NCBI RefSeq assembly: GCF_003337735.1
Contig: NZ_QPJY01000009.1
Location: 1 to 64,000 of the forward strand
DNA: 64,000 nucleotides
Direction of reading: 5' to 3'
Origin: Thioalbus denitrificans
GTDB lineage: Bacteria > Pseudomonadota > Gammaproteobacteria > DSM-26407
Shown in pieces: positions 42,062 to 51,480 of this stretch. The position numbers and the translations under genes were made by a program. A model generated the notes under the pieces. It had not been told where the DNA came from, ran no database searches, and saw nothing but the letters and a program-made list of their open reading frames with translations. Every line of letters starts with the position of its first letter. Within the stretch, counting starts at the first letter, position 1.

Positions 42062-43390
42062 ATGCCCGGGGAGCGGGAGGGAACGGCACGCGGCGGACTC
42101 TGGACCCGGGCGGGGTCCCTGGCCGCGCAGGCACCCGCGCGGCGCAACCGCTACGTGGACTTCCTGCGCGCGGTCTCCATCACCGTGGTGGTGCTGGGCC
42201 ACTGGCTGATGGCGGCGCCCTACTACGCGGAGGGGGCCCTGCAGATCGGCGACCTGCTGCGGGTGGTGCCCTGGACCCGCTGGCTCACCTGGGCCTTCCA
42301 GGTGATGCCCGTCTTCTTCATGGTGGGCGGCTACGCCAACGCCGCCTCCTGGTCCTCGGCCCGGCGCTCGGGCCGGACCTACGCCGAGTGGGTGGCGGTG
42401 CGGCTGCGGCGGCTGGTGGCGCCGCTGGTCCTGCTGTTGCTGTTCTGGACGCTGCTGGCGGCGGCGGGTAACCAGGCCGGCGTGCAGCCGGTCAACATCC
42501 GGGTCGGCTCCCAGGCCGCGCTCATCCCCGTGTGGTTCCTCTCGGTCTACGTGCTGGTGGTGGTGGCGGTCCCCGTCACCCACCGGGCCTGGCGCCGGTT
42601 CGGGCTCGCCTCCTTCTGGGGGCTGGCACTGGGCGCCGTGGTGGTGGACCTGGTGGGCTTCACGGTCTTCCCCCTGCTGCGCTGGGTCAACTACGGCTTC
42701 ATCTGGCTGGCCATGCACCAGCTCGGCTACCACTGGCAGGCGGGCGGATTCGCCACCCCCGCCCGGTCGCTGCCCTGGGCGGCGCTGGGCCTGGCGGTGC
42801 TGGCGGCGCTGGTCGCCGTGGCCGGCTATCCGGTCAGCATGGTGGGGGTGCCGGGGGAGGAGGTCTCCAACAGCCAGCCGCCCACCCTGGCGCTGCTGGC
42901 GCTGGGGCTGTTCCACGCCGGGCTGCTGCTCGGCCTGCAGGGGCCCATGCGCCGCTGGCTGGAGCGCTCCGGCCCCTGGACCTTCACCGTGCTGGTGAAC
43001 GGCTACATCATGACCCTCTACCTGTGGCACCTCACCGCCATGGTGCTGGTCATCGGCGCGGCCAACCTGCTCGGCGGCGCGGGGCTGGGGCTGTTTCCCG
43101 GCAGCGGCCCCTGGTGGGCGACCCGGCCGCTGTGGGATCTCCTCCTCGGGCTGGTGCTGTGGCCCTTCCTGGCGGTCTTCGCCCGCTTCGAGCAGGGGGC
43201 GCGGGGGAGCGCCGCGGCGCCGCTGGCGCCGTGGCGGGCCGTGGCCGGCTCGATCCTCCTCTGCTACGGGCTGGCCAGCCTGGCGCGCGGCGGCATCGGC
43301 GGCGACGGGCCGCTGGGCCTGCGCCTGTGGGTGGTGATCCTGGCCCTGGCGGGCGCGGCGCTGGTGCTGGCCCGCCGGCGCCCCGCCTGA
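42062..43390 (+). CDS. Acyltransferase family 3 membrane protein
   Basis: 442 residues from ATG 42062. After a polar N-terminus the family start RNRYVDFLRAVSITVVVLGHW is clear (Arg/His catalytic-type residues), then about ten membrane helices, WFLSVYVLVVVAVPVTHRAW, and a late YIMTLYLWHLTAMVL, where the His is also conserved. Acyltransferase 3 proteins move acyl groups to sugars or lipids at the inner membrane, for example on O-antigen. The substrate is unknown and no polysaccharide gene is adjacent. Confidence 0.9.
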   Translation: MPGEREGTARGGLWTRAGSLAAQAPARRNRYVDFLRAVSITVVVLGHWLMAAPYYAEGALQIGDLLRVVPWTRWLTWAFQVMPVFFMVGGYANAASWSSARRSGRTYAEWVAVRLRRLVAPLVLLLLFWTLLAAAGNQAGVQPVNIRVGSQAALIPVWFLSVYVLVVVAVPVTHRAWRRFGLASFWGLALGAVVVDLVGFTVFPLLRWVNYGFIWLAMHQLGYHWQAGGFATPARSLPWAALGLAVLAALVAVAGYPVSMVGVPGEEVSNSQPPTLALLALGLFHAGLLLGLQGPMRRWLERSGPWTFTVLVNGYIMTLYLWHLTAMVLVIGAANLLGGAGLGLFPGSGPWWATRPLWDLLLGLVLWPFLAVFARFEQGARGSAAAPLAPWRAVAGSILLCYGLASLARGGIGGDGPLGLRLWVVILALAGAALVLARRRPA

Positions 43391-43414
43391 GCGGCGGGCA
43401 TCGCCCGGCGATGC

Positions 43415-45223
43415 TCAGCCGTGGTCCGCGTAGAGGCCGCGGATGGCCTCCTCGAAGCGCTCCTCCAGCACGTGGCGCTTCAGCTTCAGGGTGGGCGTGA
43501 GCAGGCCCGCCTCCACCGTCCACGGCTCCAGCGACAGGTGCACCGCCCGCACCCGGGCGTAGCCGGGCAGGTCCTGGAGCCGGGCGTTGACCCGCCGCAG
43601 GACCGCCTGGGTCACCGGCCTGGCCCGCAGCGCGGCCGGGTCGTCGGGCGCCAGGCCCAGCTCCCCGGCGAGGGCGCGCCACTGCTCCGGGTCGAGCACC
43701 GTCAGCAGGGCCACGTAGGGGCGCGCCTCGCCGATGGCCAGCACCTGGGTGAAGAGGGGATCGCGCAGCACCGCCGCCTCCAGGTCGGGACGGGGTATCT
43801 TCTCACCCGTGGAGGTCACCAGGATGTCCTTGATGCGCCCGCGCAGGAAGATCCGGCCGTCGCGCAGCTCCGCCACGTCGCCGGTGTGGAGCCAGCCCTC
43901 GCCGTCGATGGCCTCCCGGGTCGCCTCGGCGCGTCCCCAGTAGCCCTGCATCACACTGGGGCCGCGCACCAGCAGCTCGCCCGCGGCGCCGGTGCGCACC
44001 TCCAGCCCGGGCAGCGGGAATCCCACCGAGAACGGGTCGTTGTCGTCGATGGCGTTGGCGGTGATGACCGGGGAGGTCTCCGTCAGCCCGTAGCCCTGGA
44101 GCAGGTGCAGCCCCAGCCCCAGGAAGAAGCGGGCGATGGACTCGTCCAGCGGCCCGCCGCCGCTGATGGCCACCCGCAGCCGCCCGCCGAGGCGCTCCAG
44201 CACCGGGGCCGCCGCCAGCCGGCGCAGCAGGGGCCACAGGAGCCGGTCCAGCGCTCCCGGCGCCGGCCCGCGGCCCTGGCCGTGCTGGTAGCGCCGCCAG
44301 CCCACCGCCACCGCCCGGTCCAGCAGCCGCTCGGCGAACGGGCCCCGCTCGCGCACTTTGGCCCGCACCGCCCGGTGGAAGCGCTCGTAGATGCGCGGCA
44401 CCGAGATCATCACCGTGGGGCGGATGGTGCGCAGGTCCTCGGCCAGGGTGTTGACCGAGCGGGCGTAGGCCACCTGGCTGCCGCACAGCATGGGCAGGTA
44501 GTAGCCCAGGGTGCGCTCCAGGGTGTGGGACAGGGGCAGGAAGGAGAGGAAGACGTCGTCGTGGTAGGTGGGGATGATGCGCCCCGCCGCCTCGGCGTTC
44601 CAGAGCAGGTTGCGGTGGGAGAGCATCACCCCCTTGGGCGGGCCGGTGGTGCCGGAGGTGTAGACCAGGGTGGCCAGGGCGTCGGGATCGGGGGGTGCGG
44701 TCCGCGGCACCGCCGCCTCCGCCGGCAGCCAGGCGCTGGCCGGCCGGACCTGCACCGGCCGGGATGCGGCCTCCAGCTCCTCCAGGCAGACCACCGTGCG
44801 CAGATCCGGGAAACGCTCCCGCAGGGGGGCGAGGTCGGCCCACAGGGCGGATTTTCCCGCCAGCAGGAAGCGCGCGCCGCTGTCGGCGAGCAGGTAGGCG
44901 ATATTGCCGGGGTTGTCGGCCACGTACAGGGGCACCACCACCAGCCCCAGGCCCAGCGCCGCCTGCTCGCAGGCGACCCACGCCACCCCGTTGGACGCCA
45001 GGATGGCCACCCGGTCGCCCGGCTCCAGCGTCTCCGCGGCGAGGGCCTGCTGCCAGCGGCCCACCAGGGCGCCCATCTCCCCCCAGGTCCACGTGCGCCA
45101 CCCGCCCTGCCGGGCGTCGTACTCCCGGTAGGCGGCGAGGTCCGGCGTGCGTGCCATCCGGCACTGCAGCAATCCGGGCAGGGTGATGGCCTCCGTGCAG
45201 CTGATCAGGTCGGGTTCACGCAT
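43415..45223 (-). CDS. Long-chain acyl-CoA synthetase (AMP-forming)
   Basis: 602 residues. Adenylate-forming motifs are clear: A3 YTSGTTGPPKGVMLSH, A5-like QGYGLTETSPVITAN, A7-like GEGWLHTGDVAEL and A8 RIFLRGRIKDILVTSTGEKI, and a late PTLKLKR with the catalytic Lys. Size and the presence of PRIYERFHRAVRAKVRERG place it with the FAA/FadD15-type ligases that join long fatty acids to CoA using ATP. The residues after GEKI are PRPDLE instead of the common SPxxIE. It is convergent with the acyltransferase gene; the two stops are 24 bases apart, with a small hairpin between. Confidence 0.93.
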   Translation of the reverse strand: MREPDLISCTEAITLPGLLQCRMARTPDLAAYREYDARQGGWRTWTWGEMGALVGRWQQALAAETLEPGDRVAILASNGVAWVACEQAALGLGLVVVPLYVADNPGNIAYLLADSGARFLLAGKSALWADLAPLRERFPDLRTVVCLEELEAASRPVQVRPASAWLPAEAAVPRTAPPDPDALATLVYTSGTTGPPKGVMLSHRNLLWNAEAAGRIIPTYHDDVFLSFLPLSHTLERTLGYYLPMLCGSQVAYARSVNTLAEDLRTIRPTVMISVPRIYERFHRAVRAKVRERGPFAERLLDRAVAVGWRRYQHGQGRGPAPGALDRLLWPLLRRLAAAPVLERLGGRLRVAISGGGPLDESIARFFLGLGLHLLQGYGLTETSPVITANAIDDNDPFSVGFPLPGLEVRTGAAGELLVRGPSVMQGYWGRAEATREAIDGEGWLHTGDVAELRDGRIFLRGRIKDILVTSTGEKIPRPDLEAAVLRDPLFTQVLAIGEARPYVALLTVLDPEQWRALAGELGLAPDDPAALRARPVTQAVLRRVNARLQDLPGYARVRAVHLSLEPWTVEAGLLTPTLKLKRHVLEERFEEAIRGLYADHG

Positions 45224-45346
45224 GGGCGGCCTGCTATGCTGGAAAACCGGTGCTTACCATAACCATAGCCAAACACGGAGTGGACGGAGCCGGGAAGCGG
45301 CCGCGGCGTTCCCGCGCCGGGCCGATGCGGGAGGGGAAACGGGGGC

Positions 45347-46051
45347 ATGAAAGGTTCGGAAAGGCCATCGCCGTCGACGGGCAGGGGCGCGATCGACCTG
45401 CCCGCCCGCGTTCACCGCTGGGTCGTGGCCGTGCTGCAGCTCGTCATGGCGGTGGAACTGGTCCTGGTTCTCCGCGACCGGCAGTGGATCACCGCGGTCC
45501 TGGTGCTGTCCATCATGGCCCTGACGCTGGTGCCGGCCGCCATCGGCCGCCGCTTCCGGGTGTACGTCCCGTCCGAATTCCAGGTGCTCGCCGTCGTGTT
45601 CGTCTTCGCGGCGTTGTTCCTCGGGGAGATCCGCAGCTACTACGAGCGCATCTGGTGGTGGGACATCGCCCTGCACGCCAGCTCCGGCCTGCTGCTGGGC
45701 ATCGTCGGCTTCCTGCTCGTCTACGTGCTGAACGAGAGCCGGCGGGTGGACCTGCACCTGCGCCCGCGCTTCGTCGCCCTGTTCGCGTTCCTGTTCGCCG
45801 TCTCGGCGGGCGTGCTGTGGGAGATTTTCGAGTTCGCCATGGATCGGATTGCCGGCACCGGGATGCAGAAGCCGATGCTGGGCGATCCTTCCGGCCTGAC
45901 CGACACCATGTGGGACCTGATCGTTGATTCCCTGGGCGCCCTGTCCGTCAGCGTCTTCGGCTGGTGGTACATGGTGCGCCGGGAGCACTCGTTCATCGAG
46001 GCCTGGATCCGGAAGTTCATCGAGCGCAACCCGCGGCTGTTCCGCTCCTGA
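45347..46051 (+). CDS. DUF2238-like membrane protein
   Basis: 234 residues. Six membrane helices are visible (starts near 25, 45, 75, 105, 140 and 195). The motifs RIWWWDIALHASSGLLLGIVGF and WEIFEFAMDRI...DTMWDLIVDSLGA match the DUF2238/YjdF type, in which His, Glu and Asp residues in membrane helices are conserved. Function unknown. It is divergent from the acyl-CoA synthetase and convergent with the Tat nitrilase-like gene. Confidence 0.8.
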   Translation: MKGSERPSPSTGRGAIDLPARVHRWVVAVLQLVMAVELVLVLRDRQWITAVLVLSIMALTLVPAAIGRRFRVYVPSEFQVLAVVFVFAALFLGEIRSYYERIWWWDIALHASSGLLLGIVGFLLVYVLNESRRVDLHLRPRFVALFAFLFAVSAGVLWEIFEFAMDRIAGTGMQKPMLGDPSGLTDTMWDLIVDSLGALSVSVFGWWYMVRREHSFIEAWIRKFIERNPRLFRS

Positions 46052-46063
46052 GCCCCGTTTGGC

Positions 46064-47149
46064 TCAGAGCAGGTACTCCGGGACGTATTCGTTGACCTCA
46101 CCGGTCCGGAGGAAGGGCTCGGTGACCGCGGCGTAGTAGTGTCCGCCCTTGCCGAACCAGCGCTCCCAGGACGCCTTCCAGGGCTCGGGCATCTCCTCCG
46201 GGATCCAGAACCGGTCCGGGACCGGCTCCAGGGGCGCGGCCGCCGCGGGCAGGTCGACATCCGCCACCACCACCCCCGCGCCGTCGGCGGCCGGCCGCCG
46301 GGCGAGGACATCGCCCCGGGCGTCGACGATCATCGCCTCGCCCAGGTAGGTGGAGTCGTAGGCCACGTCGGGCAGCTCGGGGCTGTAGAAGCCGTTGAAG
46401 GGACCGGCGTGGGCGCCGTGGACGACCGGCACGCCGAGCATCCGCGCCAGCCGCGGCGCGGCGGTCCGGGCCATGGCCAGGTTCGCCGCCCGGAATGGGC
46501 TGTCGCCGTTGTCCCCGTCCGGCAGGGTCCACCAGCAGGAGCCGCCCACCACCAGCCGCACGCGGCCCAGCAGGCGCCGCGCGGTTCCGGTGCGGATGAG
46601 CTCCCAGCACAGGGCGGAGCCGACGTCGCCCAGCGGCGTCTCCAGCACCCCGTCGTCCTCGCCGCCCCGGTAGTAGCAGTTCTCCCAGTAGGTGGGGTAG
46701 TCCTTGTCGTGCCGCTGTGCCGACCCGTCGGGGAAGACGAGCAGGAAGGTGTTGTGGACCGAGTCGCCGTGGCGGGCCAGGAACGAGCCGCCGACCACGG
46801 CGTCGAGCTCCCGGGCCAGGCGCTGCAGCAGCCGCGCGGGCGCGCCGTCCACGGGCCGGATGGCGGCGAGCATGTCGGGGTGGAAGGCCGCCGCGGTGGT
46901 GAACATCTCCGGCAGGATGATCCACTCCGCGCCCTGTTGCCGGGCCGCGCGCACCAGCTGCTCGGCCTGGGCCAGGTTCGCCTCCACGTCGGCGAGCTTC
47001 GGTGTCATCTGGATGGCGGCGGCGCGCAGCCGCACGGGCGGGGCCGGCTTGACGGCGCCGGCCAGGGCCAGCTCCGGGCAGGCGCCCGCCAGCAGGCCGC
47101 CGGCGAGCCAGCGGGTGAAGCCGCGCCGGCTGATGTCGTGAGTCGCCAT
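46064..47149 (-). CDS. Tat-exported carbon-nitrogen hydrolase (nitrilase superfamily)
   Basis: 361 residues from ATG 47149 (GGAGAACC upstream). A twin-arginine signal SRRGFTRWLAGGLLAG leads a nitrilase-superfamily domain with the full Glu-Lys-Cys triad: Glu81 (ILPEMF), Lys149 (RHDKDYP) and Cys181 (SALCWELIRT). The enzyme should therefore hydrolyse an amide, nitrile or carbamoyl bond outside the cytoplasm, which is unusual for this superfamily. It is the last gene of an operon with a cytoplasmic nitrilase and a methyltransferase. An apparent 981-codon frame spanning all three is only a shadow. Confidence 0.88.
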   Translation of the reverse strand: MATHDISRRGFTRWLAGGLLAGACPELALAGAVKPAPPVRLRAAAIQMTPKLADVEANLAQAEQLVRAARQQGAEWIILPEMFTTAAAFHPDMLAAIRPVDGAPARLLQRLARELDAVVGGSFLARHGDSVHNTFLLVFPDGSAQRHDKDYPTYWENCYYRGGEDDGVLETPLGDVGSALCWELIRTGTARRLLGRVRLVVGGSCWWTLPDGDNGDSPFRAANLAMARTAAPRLARMLGVPVVHGAHAGPFNGFYSPELPDVAYDSTYLGEAMIVDARGDVLARRPAADGAGVVVADVDLPAAAAPLEPVPDRFWIPEEMPEPWKASWERWFGKGGHYYAAVTEPFLRTGEVNEYVPEYLL

Positions 47150-47181
47150 TTCGGTTCTCCTGTCGCGGGCGTGGCCGCCGC

Positions 47182-48126
47182 TCAGCCTTCGCCGCCGAGG
47201 TCCACCGGGCTCTGCGGCCGGGTGTCCACCTTCAGGGTGAAGATGTCGGGACGGGCGTAGTGGCCCACCACGTCGAGGGTGCGCCGGGCGATGCCCACGC
47301 GCCCGGGGTCGATGTCGGCCTGGAGGATGCCCTCCTCGCTGCGCAGCGGGCCGGCGACGATCGCCCCGCCCGGGGCGATGACGACCGAGTCGCCCGGGTT
47401 GATCCAGTCCTCCCCCTCGGGGTAGAGCCCGGCCCGCTCGGGGAAGTCGCCGGGCAGGTCGCGCACCCGCAGGACCGTGCCGCTGCCCAGCACCCAGCAG
47501 CACCCCTCCCGGGCGATGTGGCGCAGGGTTTCGATCCAGTCGTCGCCGCTGTCGTAGGTGGGGGCGATGTAGAGCTCGATGCCCTGGGCGTAGAGGGCGT
47601 AGCGGGCCAGGGGCATGTAGTTCTCCCAGCACAGCAGCGTCCCCACCCGGCCGGCGGGGGTCTCCACCACCTTCAGCCCCGAGGCGTCCCCGAAGCCCCA
47701 GACCATCCGCTCCGGGTTGGTGGGCATCAGCTTGCGGTGGCGGTTGATCACCGCGCCGTCCGGGCCGATGACGACGATGGTGTTGTAGAGGGTCGCCCGG
47801 CCGAGCCGGCCGTCGCGCTCGTTCAGCCCGCAGACGACGCTGACCCGGTGGCGCCGGGCGGCCTCCTGGAGCGGGGCCAGGTCGCCCCGCTCCAGGTCCA
47901 CGGCGTTGTCCAGCAGCCGCCCATGCAGCGCCTCGCTCAGGGTCCAGTCGCCGCCGGGCCGCAGCCGCCAGATCCAGGCCGGGTAGCCGGGGATGAAGGC
48001 TTCCGGAAAGATGACCAGCTCCGCGCCGCCGGCCACGGCCTCGTCCACCAGGCCGGCGGCCTTGCCGATGGTCCGCTCCCGGTCCAGGAACACCGGCGGA
48101 ACCTGCACAATCGCCACTCGGGTCAT
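47182..48126 (-). CDS. Nitrilase
   Basis: 314 residues, the normal nitrilase length. The triad is Glu42 (IFPEAFIPGYP), Lys132 (NRHRKLMPTNPER) and Cys166 (GTLLCWENYMPL). The FIPGYP, RKLxPT and CWENYMPLAR versions are those of true nitrilases that turn nitriles (R-CN) into carboxylate and ammonia, in the group with aliphatic and cyanide-active enzymes. The substrate cannot be read from sequence. It lies 32 bases upstream of the Tat homologue and 75 bases downstream of the methyltransferase. Confidence 0.93.
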   Translation of the reverse strand: MTRVAIVQVPPVFLDRERTIGKAAGLVDEAVAGGAELVIFPEAFIPGYPAWIWRLRPGGDWTLSEALHGRLLDNAVDLERGDLAPLQEAARRHRVSVVCGLNERDGRLGRATLYNTIVVIGPDGAVINRHRKLMPTNPERMVWGFGDASGLKVVETPAGRVGTLLCWENYMPLARYALYAQGIELYIAPTYDSGDDWIETLRHIAREGCCWVLGSGTVLRVRDLPGDFPERAGLYPEGEDWINPGDSVVIAPGGAIVAGPLRSEEGILQADIDPGRVGIARRTLDVVGHYARPDIFTLKVDTRPQSPVDLGGEG

Positions 48127-48201
48127 GATCGTTTCTCCTGGCTGCCTGATGTCGGTTACGTTCCCCTCCGCCGCGCGCCGGGCGGGCCGCCGCGGCGGCG
48201 C

Positions 48202-49068
48202 TCAGCGGGTGCCGACGGCGAGAACCAGCTCGCAGGGGCCAACGAAACTGCCGTCGCGCTCGAACTCCCCCAGCGCCTGCTCGATCTCCTCCCAGGCCGC
48301 CTCCTGCTCCCCGTCGTCGAGACCGGAGAGCATCTGGTGCAGCGCGCCGAAGGACTCCTTCTCGAAGCGCAGGCACTCGCCGGCGGAGTCGAGCTCGATG
48401 GGGGCGTCGAGGGTCTCCACCCGCAGGTCCCTGAAGCCGGCGTCGGCGAAGGCCCGCTCCAGCACGCCCGGGGCGCCGAGGCTGAAGGGCCCGGGCTGTC
48501 CGGGCAGGGGCGGGGGGAGGTTGGCCCGGCGGCGGATGATGGAGACCGGGACCGAGAAGAAGGGGTTGCGCTCGGCGGTGGAGTAGACGATGGCCGCCAC
48601 CCTGCCGCCCGGCTTCACGGCGTGCTTCATGCCGCCGAGGGCCTTCTGCTGGTTCGGGAAGTAGATCATGCCCACGCGGGAGATGACCGCGTCGAACGCC
48701 CCGGCCTCCAGCTCCGTCAGGTTCTCTCCGTCCAGCTCCCGGGTGGTGACGTTGCCGTGGCCCTCGGCCCGGGCCGAGGATTCCGCGTAGGCGAGGATCG
48801 CCGGCGAGATGTCGGTGGCCAGGACCCGGCCCCCGGCGCCGACGCGCCGGGCCACGGCCAGGGTCTGCTCGCCGGCGCCGGCGGCCACGTCGAGCACGCG
48901 GGCGCCTTCCCCGATGCCCGCCAGGTCGAGCATGCGCTCGGTGGCGGGACCGAGCCAGCGGTGCAGGAGCGGTCCCCAGCGGTACCAGGCCTCGGCGGCC
49001 CGCTCCCACTGCTCCCGGGTGGTCTGCTTGTAGCGGATGGGATCGAAGATGGGCTGGTTGCCGGTCAT
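48202..49068 (-). CDS. Class I SAM-dependent methyltransferase
   Basis: 288 residues from ATG 49068 (GGAGGGACATC upstream); the longer frame has no site. The SAM-binding motif VLDVAAGAGEQTLAVARRVG (near 58-77) is followed by ATDISPAI and the post-I LDGEN and FDAVISRVGMIYFPNQ motifs, as in UbiE-type enzymes. The methyl acceptor is unknown. It is the first gene of the nitrilase operon and is divergent from the CadC-like regulator, with an AT-rich region between them. Confidence 0.9.
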   Translation of the reverse strand: MTGNQPIFDPIRYKQTTREQWERAAEAWYRWGPLLHRWLGPATERMLDLAGIGEGARVLDVAAGAGEQTLAVARRVGAGGRVLATDISPAILAYAESSARAEGHGNVTTRELDGENLTELEAGAFDAVISRVGMIYFPNQQKALGGMKHAVKPGGRVAAIVYSTAERNPFFSVPVSIIRRRANLPPPLPGQPGPFSLGAPGVLERAFADAGFRDLRVETLDAPIELDSAGECLRFEKESFGALHQMLSGLDDGEQEAAWEEIEQALGEFERDGSFVGPCELVLAVGTR

Positions 49069-49246
49069 GATGTCCCTCCAGGCGCCGGTCGCGGCGCGAG
49101 ATGGTGATGGAATAAGTGCGGCCCGTTCGGGACCAGGAATAGGCCGGCGCGCTGGATAAAACCCGAGAAACGGACTAAGATTTTCCGAAGGAAGTAAAAA
49201 AATCATAAAAACAACAAGTTATAGCTTCCGTTCAGGAGCGATCAAA
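49069..49246. promoter_or_regulatory. Divergent control region of the nitrilase operon
   Basis: 178 bases, markedly AT-rich from 49175 to 49225. GGAAG (49189-49193) and CTTCC (49226-49230) form inverted half-sites, and TTCC-GAA-GGAA at 49181-49191 is a tighter small palindrome. This is a fitting place for the winged-helix regulator to bind, but no consensus is known for it. Confidence 0.45.
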
Positions 49247-50950
49247 ATGATCCCCAAAACGGATGTGGAACAGGATTCCCTGCGGGACGGGACCCGGATC
49301 GGCGACTGGCGGCTCTATCCGAGCCTCCATGAGATACGCCGCGACGGCGAAGTGGTCCGGCTCGAGCCCAAGGCGGTCGCCCTCCTGGTGCGGCTGGCGG
49401 AGCGGGCCGGTCGGATGGTGAGCCGGGAGGAGCTGCTGGACCGGGTCTGGCCCGGGGTGGTGGTGGGGGACGACTCCCTGACCCAGGTGGTGATCAAGCT
49501 GCGCAAGGCCCTGGGCGATCAGCCGCGCCATCCGGACTATATCCAGACCATCCCCAAGCAGGGTTACCGCCTGATCGCGGCGGTCGAGGCGCCGGCGTCC
49601 GGACCGGATGGGGCGGCGCCGGGGGCGCCCCATCCCCGCCGCGCCGGCACGGCGCTGGTCGCGGGTGGGGTGATCCTGGCCGTGCTGCTCCTCGGCTACC
49701 TCGCTCTGCCCGGGAACCGGGAGGCGGAGGTGGCGACCGGCGGCGGCGCCGATGCCGCCGGCGCGGCGAGCGCGATCGGGGAGGAGCCCCTGACCATCGC
49801 GGTGCTGCCCTTCGAGCCCCTGCGGGAGGGGGCGGAGCAAAACAACCTGGCGCGGGGCATCACCGCGGACCTGGTCACCGATCTCTCCCGGCTGTCGGGC
49901 CTGTGGGTCATCAGCACCCACTCGGTCTTCGGCCACGACGACGGGGAGGGCGCGGCGGCGGCGGCCTCGGCCCGCTACTACGTCTCCGGCAGCGTGCAGC
50001 GCACCCCCGGGCGGCTGGAGGCCCATATCCGGCTCATCGATTCGGGCAGCGGGCGCCAGCTCTGGTCGGAGCGCTTCGATCGTCCCATCGGCGATCTCTT
50101 CGACGTGCAGGCGGAGATCAGCCGCCAGGTGGTGCGGATCCTGGAGGTCAGGCTGACCCGGGCCGAGCATTGGCGGCTGGCGCAGCGCTACACCCGCAAC
50201 CTCGAGGCCTACGAGCTGTTCCTGCAGGGGCAGGCGGCGCTGCTGGTGCGCCAGGAGCGGGAGAACCTCAATGCCCGCCGGCTCTACCAGCGCGCCATCG
50301 AGCTCGACCCCACCTTCGCGCGGGCCTACGCGGGGCTGGCGCTGAGCTACGTGGCGGACTACCGCAACCAGTGGGGCGAGGACGGGGAGGCCGCCCTGGC
50401 GCGGGCCTCGGAGATGGCGCAGACGGCGCTGGAGATCGACCCGGGCATTCCCGAGGTCTACTGGGTGCTGGGGTACATCGAGACCCAGCGCCGCCACCAC
50501 GGGCAGGCCATCGCCCACCTGGAGACGGCGCTCGGGCTGGACCAGTCCTTCGCCGACGCCTACGCCCTGATGGGCGGCATCAACACCTACGACGGCCATC
50601 CCCATCGGACCGTGAAGCTCATCCGCCAGGCCATGCGCCTCAATCCCGAGGCCGGCTACCTCTACTTCCTGCTGCTGGGGCGGGCCTACTTCTTCATCGA
50701 CGATCCCGAGCAGGCGATGATCAACCTGCGCGAGGCGCTGGCGCGCAACCCGGCCAACCTGGAGGCCCACGTCTACCTGGCGGCGGCCGCCACCGCCCGC
50801 GATGATGTGGAAACCGGGGAGTGGGAGGTGGACGAGATCCTGGCGCTGCAGCCGGGGTTCGACACGGAGGCGTGGCTGGCCACCTACCCGATGACCGATG
50901 CCGGCCAGATCCGGAAGCTGAGCGCGGCGCTGGCGTCGCTCGGGCTGTAG
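49247..50950 (+). CDS. CadC-like winged-helix regulator with TPR domain
   Basis: 567 residues. The N-terminal OmpR/PhoB-type DNA-binding domain spans about 15-110 (WRLYPSLHEIRRDGEVVRLEPKAVALLVRL, YIQTIPKQGYRLIA). A single membrane helix follows (ALVAGGVILAVLLLGYLAL, near 130-150), then a periplasmic LTIAVLPFEPL domain of the FlgO/adenylate-cyclase-associated type, then several TPR units (about 310-540). Such one-component membrane regulators sense an outside signal and act on nearby promoters. It is divergent from the methyltransferase-nitrilase operon, its most likely target. Confidence 0.9.
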   Translation: MIPKTDVEQDSLRDGTRIGDWRLYPSLHEIRRDGEVVRLEPKAVALLVRLAERAGRMVSREELLDRVWPGVVVGDDSLTQVVIKLRKALGDQPRHPDYIQTIPKQGYRLIAAVEAPASGPDGAAPGAPHPRRAGTALVAGGVILAVLLLGYLALPGNREAEVATGGGADAAGAASAIGEEPLTIAVLPFEPLREGAEQNNLARGITADLVTDLSRLSGLWVISTHSVFGHDDGEGAAAAASARYYVSGSVQRTPGRLEAHIRLIDSGSGRQLWSERFDRPIGDLFDVQAEISRQVVRILEVRLTRAEHWRLAQRYTRNLEAYELFLQGQAALLVRQERENLNARRLYQRAIELDPTFARAYAGLALSYVADYRNQWGEDGEAALARASEMAQTALEIDPGIPEVYWVLGYIETQRRHHGQAIAHLETALGLDQSFADAYALMGGINTYDGHPHRTVKLIRQAMRLNPEAGYLYFLLLGRAYFFIDDPEQAMINLREALARNPANLEAHVYLAAAATARDDVETGEWEVDEILALQPGFDTEAWLATYPMTDAGQIRKLSAALASLGL

Positions 50951-51215
50951 GCGGGACGGGTCCCGGCGCGCTCGGCGCGTTCCGCCCGGCGGTTGCATCC
51001 GCCGTCGCGCCCGATACCATCTGCGGCGGGAATCCGGCCCGCCCCATCCGGCAGCGCTTCCCCGACGCGGTGGTACAGGCGCTGCTGGAGATGCGGCGGC
51101 GGGGCTGGAGCATCGACAGGATCACCCGCAGCCCGGAGCATCCCGCGGCCGCCGAAACGGTGGCGCCGCGGGCGGCGCGGCAGGGGTTGCGGAGCGCACA
51201 CGCGGGAATCGGTTC

Positions 51216-51416
51216 ATGACTGGATTGCAGAAACTGGGCTTCATCCTCGCCGGCCTCGGCTTCCTCGCCCTGGGCGGCCTGCTCGCCTTCCTGGGCTATC
51301 GGCACGGCTCCATCGTCCTGCTGGGCATCGGGCCGCTGTTGATCCTCACCGGGGTGCTCTGGCTCGGGCTGGTGGCCCGGGCCCTGCGCCGCCGGCAGAG
51401 CGCCGGCGGCGCCTGA
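51216..51416 (+). CDS. Small membrane protein, 66 aa
   Basis: 66 residues with two membrane helices (LGFILAGLGFLALGGLLAFLGY and IVLLGIGPLLILTGVLWLGLVARAL in pieces) and a basic tail. ATG 51216 has GGGAATCGG upstream. No family recognised. The 265-base gap before it shows no clear gene; a frame with the RRRGWSIDRITRS segment crosses it but cannot be supported. Confidence 0.65.
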   Translation: MTGLQKLGFILAGLGFLALGGLLAFLGYRHGSIVLLGIGPLLILTGVLWLGLVARALRRRQSAGGA

Positions 51417-51434
51417 GCCGGAGCCATCCGGCGT

Positions 51435-51475
51435 CCCGGCCGCTCCCACCCCTTTGGGAGGCGGGGGCGGCCGGG
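51435..51475. terminator. Bidirectional hairpin between convergent genes
   Basis: CCCGGCCGC (51435-51443) pairs with GCGGCCGGG (51467-51475), with an inner TCCC/GGGA stem. It lies between the stops of the small membrane protein (plus) and the cupredoxin (minus). No T-run, so confidence as a terminator is moderate. Confidence 0.55.
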
Positions 51476-51480
51476 CGGTG

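Noticed and set aside
46064-49009. A 981-codon minus-strand frame across three genes
   Set aside because: Only its last 361 codons (the Tat nitrilase-like protein) look like protein; the rest is a GC-rich shadow of the nitrilase and methyltransferase in another frame.
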